A stretch of DNA of 63,744 nt. Source: Candidatus Bathyarchaeota archaeon (GTDB lineage Archaea > Thermoproteota > Bathyarchaeia > Bathyarchaeales > Bathycorpusculaceae). The notes below the pieces were generated by a model. That model ran no database searches and was not told the DNA's origin. It saw only the letters and a list, made by a program, of their open reading frames with translations. Position 1 is the stretch's first letter; every line of letters begins with the position of its first letter. The translations under genes were made by a program, and so were the position numbers. The stretch spans positions 1 through 63,744 of the forward strand of contig JAOZHZ010000007.1 of the NCBI GenBank assembly GCA_026014615.1, given 5' to 3'. Positions 44,160-53,813 of the stretch are shown here, in pieces.

Positions 44160-44948
44160 ATGCAGACCAGCCACAAAATAATTATTGGCAACAGCCAAAA
44201 CATGAAAGAAATAGGCGAGGGCACTGTTCACTTGATGGTTACTTCTCCGCCTTACCCCATGATAGCTATGTGGGATGACCTTTTCTGCAAAGCTGACTCC
44301 CAAATCGTGGAGCTATGGCAAAAACTGGACAAGAAAAAAAGTGATAGCGGGCTGGCTGGGCAAATCTACACGCAAATGCACAATTACCTAGCCAAAGTCT
44401 GGCAAGAAACTTATCGTGTGCTGGTTGACGGCGGAATAGCCTGCATAAACATCGGCGACGCAACCCGAAGCATCGGCGGAAAATTTCAGCTGTTCCCAAA
44501 TCACTGCCGCATCACAGAAGAATGCGAAAAAGTCGGCTTCACTACACTGCCCTATATTTTGTGGAAAAAACCCACCACTAAACCCCAATACAAGGGCAAA
44601 GGCGCGTTTTTGGGTTCGGGGTTTCTGCCGCCAAACGCCTACGTCACGTTGGACTGTGAGTACATCTTGATTTTCCGCAAGCGCAATCTTCGCCGCTTTG
44701 AACCCCATGATGAGGCGCGTTATGGCAGTGCTTTTTCGAAGGTTCAACGGGATGAGTGGTTTAGTCAAATCTGGCAAATCAAAGGAACACGTCAAACCAC
44801 AAGCGAACTGGAAAGAAGAACCGCCGCATACCCTGAAGAAATTGCTGAACGTTTAATCAAAATGTTTAGCATAAAAGGTGACACGGTGCTGGACCCCTTT
44901 TTGGGTTCAGGAACAACCATGAAGACTGCCCTCGCAAATGGTCGTTAA
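44160..44948 (+). CDS. DNA methyltransferase (m4C/m6A type), cut short by TAA
   Basis: A 262-residue DNA methyltransferase with motif IV TSPPYP early and motif I DPFLGSGTT near the end (beta-class order); TSPPY favours N4-cytosine methylation. A TAA at 44946-44948 interrupts the frame after ALANGR. The same frame continues CVGYEIDENLL...KKLKN to TAA at 45009-45011, which is the expected last strand and helix. So about 20 residues are lost, including the acidic residue that usually contacts SAM. Activity is uncertain. No large restriction gene follows, only the small nuclease-like ORF at 45059. Confidence 0.75.
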   Translation: MQTSHKIIIGNSQNMKEIGEGTVHLMVTSPPYPMIAMWDDLFCKADSQIVELWQKLDKKKSDSGLAGQIYTQMHNYLAKVWQETYRVLVDGGIACINIGDATRSIGGKFQLFPNHCRITEECEKVGFTTLPYILWKKPTTKPQYKGKGAFLGSGFLPPNAYVTLDCEYILIFRKRNLRRFEPHDEARYGSAFSKVQRDEWFSQIWQIKGTRQTTSELERRTAAYPEEIAERLIKMFSIKGDTVLDPFLGSGTTMKTALANGR

Positions 44949-45058
44949 TGTGTTGGGTATGAAATAGATGAAAACCTCTTGCCTGTGATAGATAAAAAAT
45001 TGAAGAATTAAGCTGACACTTTTTTTAATAAGTCCCACATATTGTTGCTTGAACAAGC

Positions 45059-45373
45059 TTGGGCAAACAAAATTCAAATGGTAAACCTTTCGGGTTCAGC
45101 AACACTAACCGCAGATTCCCCAAGGCTGGCAGACGCACAAGCGGTGAGGTCGCGCGGGACAGGTTTGCTTTTGACCAAGCCATGCAAGGTAATGATTGCA
45201 CAAGGATTCGTCGGGGTGGTGATTTTGTGGTGCAGAAGAGGGATTTTTTGGGTGAGCCTGTTGGGGAACCGATGACTTTTCAGGTTAAAACGGGCAATTC
45301 TAAGGTGACTGAGGCAGAGCAGACGCGGCAAAAGAAGTTTGGGCGTAATCGTTACAGGCTTGTTCGGTATTAG
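45059..45373 (+). CDS. small PD-(D/E)XK-like nuclease-fold protein
   Basis: A 104-residue basic protein from TTG 45059. The core SGEVARDRF, GGDFVV and FQVKTGNSK fits a restriction-endonuclease-like fold, with D in GGDF and Q-x-K in place of (D/E)-x-K. Similar short proteins with VKTG motifs are common and uncharacterised in archaea. It follows the interrupted methyltransferase by about 45 nt, so a remnant or minimal restriction partner is possible. Start uncertain; no ribosome site seen. Confidence 0.45.
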   Translation: MGKQNSNGKPFGFSNTNRRFPKAGRRTSGEVARDRFAFDQAMQGNDCTRIRRGGDFVVQKRDFLGEPVGEPMTFQVKTGNSKVTEAEQTRQKKFGRNRYRLVRY

Positions 45374-45668
45374 ATTTTTTGTTGTTTTGTTGGGTGGATG
45401 TGTGTTTAATAAAAATGGGCTTTTGTTGGTGTTGGTTTAGGTTTTGGGCTTTGCTGGTGTGTCTTTTTGGTGTTTTGTCCATTGGTCGCTATCAAAAGAG
45501 TTATTTTATTGTATTGACTCTATGAAAGTTTAGACAACCAATGCTTTAAACCTGATGTAAAGCAACAACGTTTATTAGTGAGCTATGTAGCATGTGTTTG
45601 TGCTCTTTAAAAAGTTAGGTGAAGCCTTTTTCGCTTTGGATGGTTCCGTCATTGGAGGAAATGCAAGT

Positions 45669-45740
45669 TTGAAACAAAACATCACATTAACAAAAAAACA
45701 TAATTTTAAAGAGCTTTTAAATTATTGGAGAATTGATTAA
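45669..45740 (+). CDS. 23-codon leader ORF abutting rpoB
   Basis: TTG 45669 follows a strong TTGGAGGAA ribosome site (about 45654-45662). The 23-residue product MKQNITLTKK...NYWRID ends at TAA 45738-45740, directly followed by the rpoB GTG and in the same frame. It occupies the place where rpoH usually sits but does not resemble RpoH. A coupling leader peptide or an abandoned 5' extension of rpoB are both possible. A TTTAAAAA box at about 45606 may be the operon promoter. Confidence 0.4.
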   Translation: MKQNITLTKKHNFKELLNYWRID

Positions 45741-48700
45741 GTGACTCAAATAGAAAAAGAAGACATACATTATTTACTCAAAACATTCTTCAACGAGAAA
45801 GGACTAGTAAGGCAGCATCTTGACAGCTACAACGAATTCATCGACCACGGACTGCAAGAAGTAGTTGATGAAGTCGCTGAAATTCCAATTGAGGTTCCTG
45901 AAAATCCCTATAAAGTAAAACTTGGTCAAATCTGGGTTATTGACCCACAATCACGTATTTCTGGTCCATACGCAACAGAAGTCGATGGAACTAAACATGA
46001 AATTTATCCCATGGAAGGCAGACTACGCAACCTCAGCTATGCCGCACCAATTGCACTGGAAATGACCCCAGTTGTAGACGGCAGAGAACAAGACACCGAA
46101 TTAGTTTACATCGGCAACATCCCCGTTATGCTGAAAAGCAAACTCTGTTTCCTCTCACAATTATCAAAAGAAGAATTAATCGCGGCAGGAGAAGACCCAG
46201 ATGACCCCGGAGGATACTTCGTAGTTAACGGGTCTGAACGTGTCATCGTAGCCATGGAAGACCTCGCACCAAACCGTGTGATTGTCGATGTAGATGACAA
46301 AGGAACCGCACCGGTTTATCAAGCAAAAATCTTCTCCACAACTGTTGGGTTCCGTGCAAGAATCGAACTTAAACTCAAATCCGACGACGCAATCTATGTC
46401 ACAATGCCTGGTGTACCAACCGAAATACCCTTTGTTGTTATCATGCGCGCTTTAATGATGGAGAAAGACAAAGACATTGCAGAAGCAGTAGCGCTTGACC
46501 CTGAACTGCAAAGCCAACTGGCACCCTCATTTGAGAAAGCCATAGGTGTTGACACCACAAGTGATGCCATCTTATTCATCGGTAACCGTGTTGCTCACGG
46601 GCAAGTTGAAGAATACAGGCTTCAGAAAGCTGAAACAGCCCTTGACAAAAACTTCCTTCCTCACTTGGGCAGAACAGAGAAAAACCGCAAAGAAAAAGCC
46701 ATTTTCCTTGGAGAAATGGCATACCGCGTTTTACAATTAAAAGCAGGCAAACGCCAACAAGACGACAAAGACCACTTCAAAAACAAGCGTCTCCGCCTTG
46801 GTGGTCCATTGCTGGCTGACCTTTTCCGCGTAAGCTTCCGCAACCTAACACGCGACATCAAATACCACCTCGAACGTATCGGCGTTAAAGGACCAATAAT
46901 CACCGTTTCCGCTGCAGTTCGCCCAGGTATAATCACTGAAAGATTTGCTCATGCATTAGCCACAGGAAACTGGGGCAGAGGACGCGTTGGTATCACACAA
47001 CTGCTCGACCGCACAAATTACATTTCAACCCTAAGCCACCTTCGAAGGCTCCAATCTCCGCTGTCCAGAAGCCAGCCAAACTTTGAAGCCAGAGACTTAC
47101 ACCCAACCCACTGGGGCAGGCTTTGTCCAAACGAAACCCCTGAAGGCTCAAACTGTGGTCTAGTCAAAAACCTCGCATTATCCGCCTCTATCGCAGTAGG
47201 TGTAAACCCAGACAAAATCAAGCAGCTACTTTTTGAGATGGGTGCTGTTCCCGCATGGGAAGCCAGCAGTGAACAACGTGTTTCAGGCGCCAAAGTTTTC
47301 GTTGATGGAAACATTATTGGTTACTGTGCTAATTCCAAAGAAATCGTGGATTCTTTCCGTGAGAAACGACGCGGCGGGGAAATCTCAACTGAGGTTAACA
47401 TTACCTACTTTAACAAAGAGCAAACCGAAACTGAGGAAGTGCACGCAAACTGTGACGAAGGACGCGTAAGGCGACCCTTAATCATCGTGGACAACGGTGT
47501 GCCAAAACTTCAGCCTCAACATTTTGAGAAAATCTGTTCAGGTGAATGGAACTGGGAAGACCTAATCAAAAACGGTCTCGTAGAATACTTAGACGCTGAA
47601 GAAGAAGAAAACGCCTACATCGCCCTCTCATACGATGCTGTAACACCTGAAAACACTCATGTGGAAATCGCCACATACACCATCCTTGGCATCTGCGCCT
47701 CAACCATCCCCTATCCAGAGCACAATCAGTCACCAAGAAACTCCTACCAAGCCGCAATGGCAAAACAAGCCTTGGGCGTTTACGGAACCAACTTCCACAA
47801 CCGCGTAGACTCACGCAGCCATATACTACATTACCCACAAAGACCCATGGTTGAAACCGAACTCATGGAAGTCATGGGTTACAAACAGCGCCCCACAGGC
47901 CAAAACTGCATCGTTGCGGTGCTCAGCTTTGAAGGCTACAACATGGAAGACGCCATCATATTCAACAAAGCATCCATTAACCGTGGCTTGTTCCGTTCAA
48001 CATTCTACCGCATCTACGAAGCCGAATGCCGCCAGTACCTTGGAGGCTTAAAAGACAAATTCACCGTTCCAGAACCCGGAACCCGCGGCTACAGAGGCGA
48101 ACAATACTACCGCCTACTCGAACCCGACGGAATCATCAGTCTCGAATCAGCCGTAGTCGGCGGAGACGTACTCATCGGCAGAATCAGCCCACCAAGATTC
48201 CTTGAAGAATACAAAGAATTCGAAGTCAAAGGACCAAGCATGCGCGACACATCCATCGACATGCGCCCCTCTGAAACAGGAATTGTGGACGGCATATTCG
48301 TAACTGAATCAGGCGAAGGCAGCCAACTCGTCAAAGTCCGCGTACGCGACCAACGTGTACCCGAGCTTGGAGACAAGTTCGCGTCAAGACACGGACAGAA
48401 AGGTGTCATCGGCTTAATTGTTCCACAAGAAGACCTTCCATTCACTGAAGAAGGCATCACACCCGACCTAATAATTAACCCACATGCTATCCCCTCAAGA
48501 ATGACCATCGGCCAGTTCATCGAATCCCTCGCAGGCAAAGCAGCCTGTGCACGAGGAAAACCAGGCGACGGCACACCATTCAGTAACGAAGGACCAGTAG
48601 AAGTACGCAAAAACCTCATCAAACACGGATTCAGCCACACAGGCAGCGAAGTCTTCTACAACGGCACCACAGGCGAAAAATTTGTTGCAGACGTATTCGT

Positions 48701-49106
48701 TGGAGTAGTTTACTATCAGAAACTGCACCACATGGTCGCTGACAAAATCCACGCCAGAGCCCGCGGTCAAGTACAAATGCTCACACGCCAGCCAACTGAA
48801 GGACGCGCCCGCGGTGGTGGTCTGCGTTTCGGAGAAATGGAACGAGACTGCCTCATTGGACACGGCGCTGCGATGCTGCTGCGCGACAGGTTGCTTGAGG
48901 AATCTGACAAGTATACGCTATACATCTGCGAGAACTGTGGTCAAATCGCCTATTTTGACATGAAACAGCGTCGTTACGTGTGCAAGATTTGTGATGAGAA
49001 AGCCAAGATTTCGCCAGTGGTGGTATCGTATGCTTTCAAGCTTCTATTGCAGGAGCTTCAAAGCTTGTGTATCACACCAAAATTAAGACTCAAGGAGAAG
49101 GCATAA
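45741..49106 (+). CDS. rpoB: DNA-directed RNA polymerase subunit B (unsplit)
   Basis: A 1121-residue second-largest polymerase subunit, B'' and B' in one chain as in Crenarchaeota-like groups. Recognisable are the N-terminal lobe, fork and protrusion regions (HWGRLCPNETPEGSNCGLVKN), the hybrid-binding GDKFASRHGQKG, and the C-terminal zinc ribbon CENCG...CKICD with GEMERDCLIGHGA. GTG start at 45741 with GGAGAA upstream. rpoA follows 2 nt beyond its stop. First confirmed gene of the transcription operon. Confidence 0.98.
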   Translation: MTQIEKEDIHYLLKTFFNEKGLVRQHLDSYNEFIDHGLQEVVDEVAEIPIEVPENPYKVKLGQIWVIDPQSRISGPYATEVDGTKHEIYPMEGRLRNLSYAAPIALEMTPVVDGREQDTELVYIGNIPVMLKSKLCFLSQLSKEELIAAGEDPDDPGGYFVVNGSERVIVAMEDLAPNRVIVDVDDKGTAPVYQAKIFSTTVGFRARIELKLKSDDAIYVTMPGVPTEIPFVVIMRALMMEKDKDIAEAVALDPELQSQLAPSFEKAIGVDTTSDAILFIGNRVAHGQVEEYRLQKAETALDKNFLPHLGRTEKNRKEKAIFLGEMAYRVLQLKAGKRQQDDKDHFKNKRLRLGGPLLADLFRVSFRNLTRDIKYHLERIGVKGPIITVSAAVRPGIITERFAHALATGNWGRGRVGITQLLDRTNYISTLSHLRRLQSPLSRSQPNFEARDLHPTHWGRLCPNETPEGSNCGLVKNLALSASIAVGVNPDKIKQLLFEMGAVPAWEASSEQRVSGAKVFVDGNIIGYCANSKEIVDSFREKRRGGEISTEVNITYFNKEQTETEEVHANCDEGRVRRPLIIVDNGVPKLQPQHFEKICSGEWNWEDLIKNGLVEYLDAEEEENAYIALSYDAVTPENTHVEIATYTILGICASTIPYPEHNQSPRNSYQAAMAKQALGVYGTNFHNRVDSRSHILHYPQRPMVETELMEVMGYKQRPTGQNCIVAVLSFEGYNMEDAIIFNKASINRGLFRSTFYRIYEAECRQYLGGLKDKFTVPEPGTRGYRGEQYYRLLEPDGIISLESAVVGGDVLIGRISPPRFLEEYKEFEVKGPSMRDTSIDMRPSETGIVDGIFVTESGEGSQLVKVRVRDQRVPELGDKFASRHGQKGVIGLIVPQEDLPFTEEGITPDLIINPHAIPSRMTIGQFIESLAGKAACARGKPGDGTPFSNEGPVEVRKNLIKHGFSHTGSEVFYNGTTGEKFVADVFVGVVYYQKLHHMVADKIHARARGQVQMLTRQPTEGRARGGGLRFGEMERDCLIGHGAAMLLRDRLLEESDKYTLYICENCGQIAYFDMKQRRYVCKICDEKAKISPVVVSYAFKLLLQELQSLCITPKLRLKEKA

Positions 49107-49108
49107 TC

Positions 49109-52100
49109 ATGTCTCAGGAAGAATTAATCCATAAAGTAGTAGACGAAATATCATTCGGACTCATTTCACCCAAAGACCTACGCAAACAATCAGTCGTTGA
49201 AATCCAAACCCCAGACACCTACGACGAAGACGGTGCACCAATCACCGCAGGCTTAATGGACGGAAGATTAGGCACCCTTGAGCCAAGGCAACGCTGCAAA
49301 ACCTGCGGCAACACTGCAATCCGCTGTCCAGGACACTTTGGACACATCGAACTTGCCGTACCAATCGTGCACATTGAATTTACCAAAATCATTTTTGACC
49401 TTCTCAAATCCACTTGCCGCAGCTGCGGACGTATCCTACTAAAAGAGGATGAAGCAAAGAAAGCCCGCGCAAAAATCGAACGCTATAACGAGCTTTTAGG
49501 TGCAATCCCTGATGATGTTTACAAAGAAATTATGTCTGACATAAAAGCCAAACAATGCCCCTACTGCGCTGCGGTTCAGTACAAAATAACTTTTGAGAAG
49601 CCAACAAAATTCATCGAGCAAACTGACGCAGGCTCCGAACCCTTAACTCCAAGCATGATTCGGGAACGTCTTGAACGTATCTCTGATGAAGATTTAGAAA
49701 TTGTAGGGTTCAACCCCAAAGTTGCACGCCCAGAATGGATGGTTCTGCAGGTATTGCCTGTGCCGCCCGTTTATGTGCGTCCATCAATCACTTTGGAGTC
49801 AGGTATCCGCAGTGAAGACGACTTAACCCACAAACTCGTCGACATCATCCGCATTAATCAGCGTCTCAAAGAGAACATGGAAGCAGGTGCACCCACACTC
49901 ATCATTCAAGACCTGTCTGAACTGCTTCAGTATCACGTTACTACATACTTTAACAACGAAGCCTCAGGCATTCCACCAGCAAGACACCGCAGTGGTCGCG
50001 CTCTGAAAACCATCAGTCAACGCCTCAAAGGCAAAGAAGGACGATTCAGAAGCAACCTCTCAGGCAAACGTGTCGACTTCTCAGCGCGTACCGTAATTAG
50101 CCCAGACCCTAACTTGGACATTAACGAGGTCGGTGTACCACAAGACGTTGCAATGCGCCTTTCTGTTCCAGAAAAAGTTACAGCTTGGAACATTGAGGAA
50201 ATGAAGAAATTCGTCATTAACGGTCCCGAAAACTATCCAGGCGCACTATACATTATCCGCCCAGATGGCAAACGTATCCGTCTTGAATTCGTGGTTGACC
50301 GCACAAAAATCGCCGAAGCAGTCGAACTGGGCTTTGTAGTTGAACGTCACCTCAAAAACGGTGACATCGCCATATTCAACAGGCAGCCCTCACTTCACCG
50401 CATGTCAATCATGGCACACTTTGTTCGCGTGTTGCCCTACAAGACCTTTAGATTACACTTGTGTGTTTGTCCACCTTATAACGCTGACTTTGATGGCGAT
50501 GAAATGAACCTTCACGTTCCACAAAGCGAAGAAGCCCGAACCGAAGCATTACTGCTCATGCAGGTGCAAGACCAAATCCTATCACCAAGATTTGGCGGAC
50601 CAATCATCGGCGCCATCAGAGACTTCGTAACCAGCGCGTATTACTTCACACGCAAAGGCAACTACCTAACCCGTGGCCAAGTAGACCGCCTCTTAACTAC
50701 AACCAACTACACAGGCGAATTACCCGAACCAGAAATCAAAGACCCTGAACCAAAATGGTCAGGAAAACAAATCTTCAGCCTATTCCTACCAAAGACCCTT
50801 AACTACTCACTAAAAGCAAACATTTGTCAAGGCTGCAACAAATGCGAAGAAGAATTATGTAAACACGATGCTTACGTGGTTGTCCGTAACGGGCAGCTTG
50901 TATCTGGCATCATTGACAGACGCAGCATCGGCGCAGAACAATCAGAAAGTTTGCTTCACAGAATCATCAAAGACTACGGCACACAAGCAGGAAGAGAATT
51001 CCTAAACAAAATCACCCACATGCTCAAACTCTTCATCAGCATGCGAGGCTTCAGCTACACCTATGACCAACTTGTTCTCTCACCCAAAGCAGAAAACCGC
51101 ATCAAGAAAACCATGGAACGTATCCAAAAGAAAATCGACGAACACGTCGAAAACTACCGCAACGGCACATTGCAACGTCTTCCAGGACAAACAATGGAGG
51201 AATCCTTTGAAATCTTTGTCATGCACGAACTCGCAACAGCACGAGATGAAGCAGGCAAAATTGCAGACGATGACTTCACTTTAGAAAATGCGGGCATTGT
51301 GATGACCCGTACAGGTGCCAGAGGCAGTAGCTTAAACATCGGTCAGATGGCCGCTTGTGTCGGACAGCAGTCAGTCCGAGGTAAACGTATCCTTCGTGGC
51401 TACGCTGGACGAGCACTACCCCACTTCCTGCCAAATGACCCCTTACCACGAGCCAGAGGTTTCGTGTATAACTCATATCAGTCAGGCTTGGATGCGATTG
51501 AATTCTTCTTCCACGCTATGGGTGGCAGAGAAGGTCTAGTCGACACAGCCGTACGTACCCAACAGTCAGGTTACATGCAGCGCAGACTCATCAACGCCTT
51601 AGAGCACATTCGACTTGAATATGACAGCACTGTTCGCGATAGCGCAGGTGACATCATCCAGTTCAAATATGGTGAAGACGGTGTGGATCCCGCAAAAAGT
51701 GACCACGGCAAAGCAGTAAACGTTGCACGATTAATCGACCAAGTCAAAATCGGTGAGGTTAAAGGTGAACCTGCACCTGCAGAATTCATAAAGAAACAAC
51801 TCAAAGAAGTCGAATCCCAAATCACACCAATCCTGCTAGAACAGCTTAAAACTAACTTGGCAAAGAGCAAATTAACCAAGAAAGGCATCGAAAAAGCTGT
51901 TAAAGCAACAGCAGAGCAATACAAACGTGCCCTGATGGAGCCAGGAGAAGCAGTAGGCATAGTTGCAGCGCAATCTATCGGTGAGCCAGGTACACAGATG
52001 ACCCTTAGAACCTTCCACTACGCTGGTGTCAAAGAACAAAACGTCACCTTAGGTTTACCAAGACTTATCGAAATCGTGGACGCAAGACGCATCCCATCAA

Positions 52101-52942
52101 CTCCGATTATGACTATCTACCTAACTGGTGAGCATGCCAAGAGCAAGGAAGGCGCTGTGGAAGTAGCCCGCAACATCATCTACACCACACTGGAAAACAT
52201 TGCTTCCGCAATCTATGAGGATCCAGTGCAGGAAGAAATCATTGTTGAACTCAACAAGACTATGCTCGATGACCGAGCAATAGCAATAGAAGAGCTTGAG
52301 GGGCGCTTGCAAGTCCAAAATGCCACTGTTAAAGTTAACGAAGACACTGTTGAAATTAAGCCAAAGAAAGCAGAATCAATAAAACGTATGCTGACAAAAA
52401 TCCCCGCACACCCCGTTAAAGGTGTCCCAGACATTAAACGTGTCCTAGTCACCGAGGAGAGTGGGGAATGGGTTATCCGCACAGACGGTAGCAACCTGTC
52501 CAAAGTGCTGGAAATCCAAGGCGTAGACACATCAAGAACCACAACCAACAACATCCACGAAATCGCAAAAACATTGGGCGTAGAAGCTTCAAGAAACGCA
52601 TTAGTGCGTGAGGCAAAAGGTGTACTCGAAGACCAAGGCTTAGACGTAGACGTAAGACACGTTATGCTCGTAGCAGACATGATGACTTCAACTGGTGATG
52701 TTCAGCAAATCGGCAGACACGGAATCAGCGGAAAGAAAGCCAGCGTTTTGGCGCGCGCCGCATTCGAAATCACTGTTCCCAACATTGTTGAGGCAGCGGT
52801 GAAAGGTGAAGGTGACCCCTTGGCTGGTGTAACAGAAAACGTTATAGTTGGGCAATCCATACCAATCGGCACAGGCTTAGTTGAATTGTACATGTCAACG
52901 TTTGAAAAGCAGGAAAAAGAAGGAGGAAAAACTGAAGCATGA
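49109..52942 (+). CDS. rpoA: DNA-directed RNA polymerase subunit A, fused A'+A''
   Basis: A 1277-residue largest polymerase subunit in one reading frame. The A' part has the zinc-binding N-terminus CKTCGNTAIRCPGHFGH, the active-site motif NADFDGDEMN and the funnel. The join region carries EPGEAVGIVAAQSIGEPGTQMTLRTFHYAG, which begins A'' in most archaea. No split is present. Fusion is characteristic of Thaumarchaeota, Korarchaeota and Bathyarchaeia-type lineages. ATG 49109 is chosen (AAGGAG upstream). The stop overlaps rpl30e as ATGA. Confidence 0.97.
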   Translation: MSQEELIHKVVDEISFGLISPKDLRKQSVVEIQTPDTYDEDGAPITAGLMDGRLGTLEPRQRCKTCGNTAIRCPGHFGHIELAVPIVHIEFTKIIFDLLKSTCRSCGRILLKEDEAKKARAKIERYNELLGAIPDDVYKEIMSDIKAKQCPYCAAVQYKITFEKPTKFIEQTDAGSEPLTPSMIRERLERISDEDLEIVGFNPKVARPEWMVLQVLPVPPVYVRPSITLESGIRSEDDLTHKLVDIIRINQRLKENMEAGAPTLIIQDLSELLQYHVTTYFNNEASGIPPARHRSGRALKTISQRLKGKEGRFRSNLSGKRVDFSARTVISPDPNLDINEVGVPQDVAMRLSVPEKVTAWNIEEMKKFVINGPENYPGALYIIRPDGKRIRLEFVVDRTKIAEAVELGFVVERHLKNGDIAIFNRQPSLHRMSIMAHFVRVLPYKTFRLHLCVCPPYNADFDGDEMNLHVPQSEEARTEALLLMQVQDQILSPRFGGPIIGAIRDFVTSAYYFTRKGNYLTRGQVDRLLTTTNYTGELPEPEIKDPEPKWSGKQIFSLFLPKTLNYSLKANICQGCNKCEEELCKHDAYVVVRNGQLVSGIIDRRSIGAEQSESLLHRIIKDYGTQAGREFLNKITHMLKLFISMRGFSYTYDQLVLSPKAENRIKKTMERIQKKIDEHVENYRNGTLQRLPGQTMEESFEIFVMHELATARDEAGKIADDDFTLENAGIVMTRTGARGSSLNIGQMAACVGQQSVRGKRILRGYAGRALPHFLPNDPLPRARGFVYNSYQSGLDAIEFFFHAMGGREGLVDTAVRTQQSGYMQRRLINALEHIRLEYDSTVRDSAGDIIQFKYGEDGVDPAKSDHGKAVNVARLIDQVKIGEVKGEPAPAEFIKKQLKEVESQITPILLEQLKTNLAKSKLTKKGIEKAVKATAEQYKRALMEPGEAVGIVAAQSIGEPGTQMTLRTFHYAGVKEQNVTLGLPRLIEIVDARRIPSTPIMTIYLTGEHAKSKEGAVEVARNIIYTTLENIASAIYEDPVQEEIIVELNKTMLDDRAIAIEELEGRLQVQNATVKVNEDTVEIKPKKAESIKRMLTKIPAHPVKGVPDIKRVLVTEESGEWVIRTDGSNLSKVLEIQGVDTSRTTTNNIHEIAKTLGVEASRNALVREAKGVLEDQGLDVDVRHVMLVADMMTSTGDVQQIGRHGISGKKASVLARAAFEITVPNIVEAAVKGEGDPLAGVTENVIVGQSIPIGTGLVELYMSTFEKQEKEGGKTEA

Positions 52943-53259
52943 TAGATATCGATAAGGCGATTGCGTCAGCCGTTAAAACTGGAAAAGTCACTTTCGGTAC
53001 CAACGCGGCATTGCAAAACGCTAAAACTGGTAGGGCCAAAATGATACTTTTGGCTTCAAATTGTCCAAAAGAAATAAAAGAAAAAATTGAGTACTATGGC
53101 AAAATCTCCAATGTTCCCGTGATAACCTACAAAGGAACCAGCATCGATTTAGCTGAAGTTAGCAATAAAATGTTCATAATTTCAGCATTAAGTATAAGAG
53201 AAAGCGGAGACAGCGAGATTCTCAAAATAATCGAAACTACTGAAGTAGAAGAAGATTAA
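52939..53259 (+). CDS. rpl30e: ribosomal protein L30e
   Basis: A 106-residue L7Ae/L30e-fold RNA-binding protein: KAIASAVKTGKVTFGTN, KMILLASNCP and VPVITYKGTSIDL are family-typical. It binds 23S rRNA (and related K-turns). Its place between rpoA and nusA is the conserved archaeal order. A short acidic tail (ETTEVEED) extends beyond the usual end. Confidence 0.95.
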   Translation: MIDIDKAIASAVKTGKVTFGTNAALQNAKTGRAKMILLASNCPKEIKEKIEYYGKISNVPVITYKGTSIDLAEVSNKMFIISALSIRESGDSEILKIIETTEVEED

Positions 53260-53276
53260 AAAACGGAGGAAAAAAA

Positions 53277-53714
53277 CTGACAACCGGCATAAAAATCACG
53301 TGCGACGAAATGCGTTATATCGCTTTGTTTGAAAGCATAAGCGGCGCCAGCGTGAAAGACTGCATAATCGACGAAGAACAAGAACGCGCAATATTCATCG
53401 TCAACCAAGGCCAAGTAGGCGTAGCAATTGGCAAGGGCGGAAGAAACATCCACACCTTAGAGCGTATGACAGGCAAAAAACACGAAATCATCGAATACAG
53501 CGAAGACCCAGTTCAGTTCATGAAAAACGCCCTCAAACCCGCAAGCGTGCGCGAAATCCGCGTAACAGAGCGAACTGACGGCAAAAAAATGGCAGTCATC
53601 ACCGTAAACCCAAAAGACAAAGGCGTTGCAATAGGCAAAAACGGCAAGAACGCCGAGCGTTTGCGCTTTTTAGCAAAACGGTATTTTGACATTCAGAACG
53701 TTAGCATCACCTAA
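53277..53714 (+). CDS. nusA: NusA-like KH-domain transcription factor, CTG start
   Basis: A 145-residue archaeal NusA made of two KH domains (GVAIGKGGRNI and GVAIGKNGKNAERL), without the S1 domain of bacterial NusA. The first ATG in frame is 53310, which would cut the N-terminal strand TTGIKITCDE. Upstream in frame the only plausible start is CTG 53277, placed 7 nt after GGAGG (53265-53269). It acts in transcription termination/antitermination and RNA binding. Ribosomal S12 and S7 genes, which usually follow, are absent. Confidence 0.9.
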   Translation: MTTGIKITCDEMRYIALFESISGASVKDCIIDEEQERAIFIVNQGQVGVAIGKGGRNIHTLERMTGKKHEIIEYSEDPVQFMKNALKPASVREIRVTERTDGKKMAVITVNPKDKGVAIGKNGKNAERLRFLAKRYFDIQNVSIT

Positions 53715-53813
53715 GTATACCCGACCTGTTCGGGACTTACTTGATGTAGCGTTGCTGCAATGGCAATTAAGCACCAGAGCTAATATTGACATTAATAGTT
53801 GACTTGTTCCATT

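Noticed and set aside
41534..44948. Stop-codon reassignment or recoding as explanation for the TGA and TAA interruptions
   Set aside because: Two different stop codons are involved, and essential genes nearby (rpoB, rpoA, metG) have none in frame; simple decay or sequence error is likelier. TAG was also considered, but neither interruption is TAG, so pyrrolysine is not indicated.
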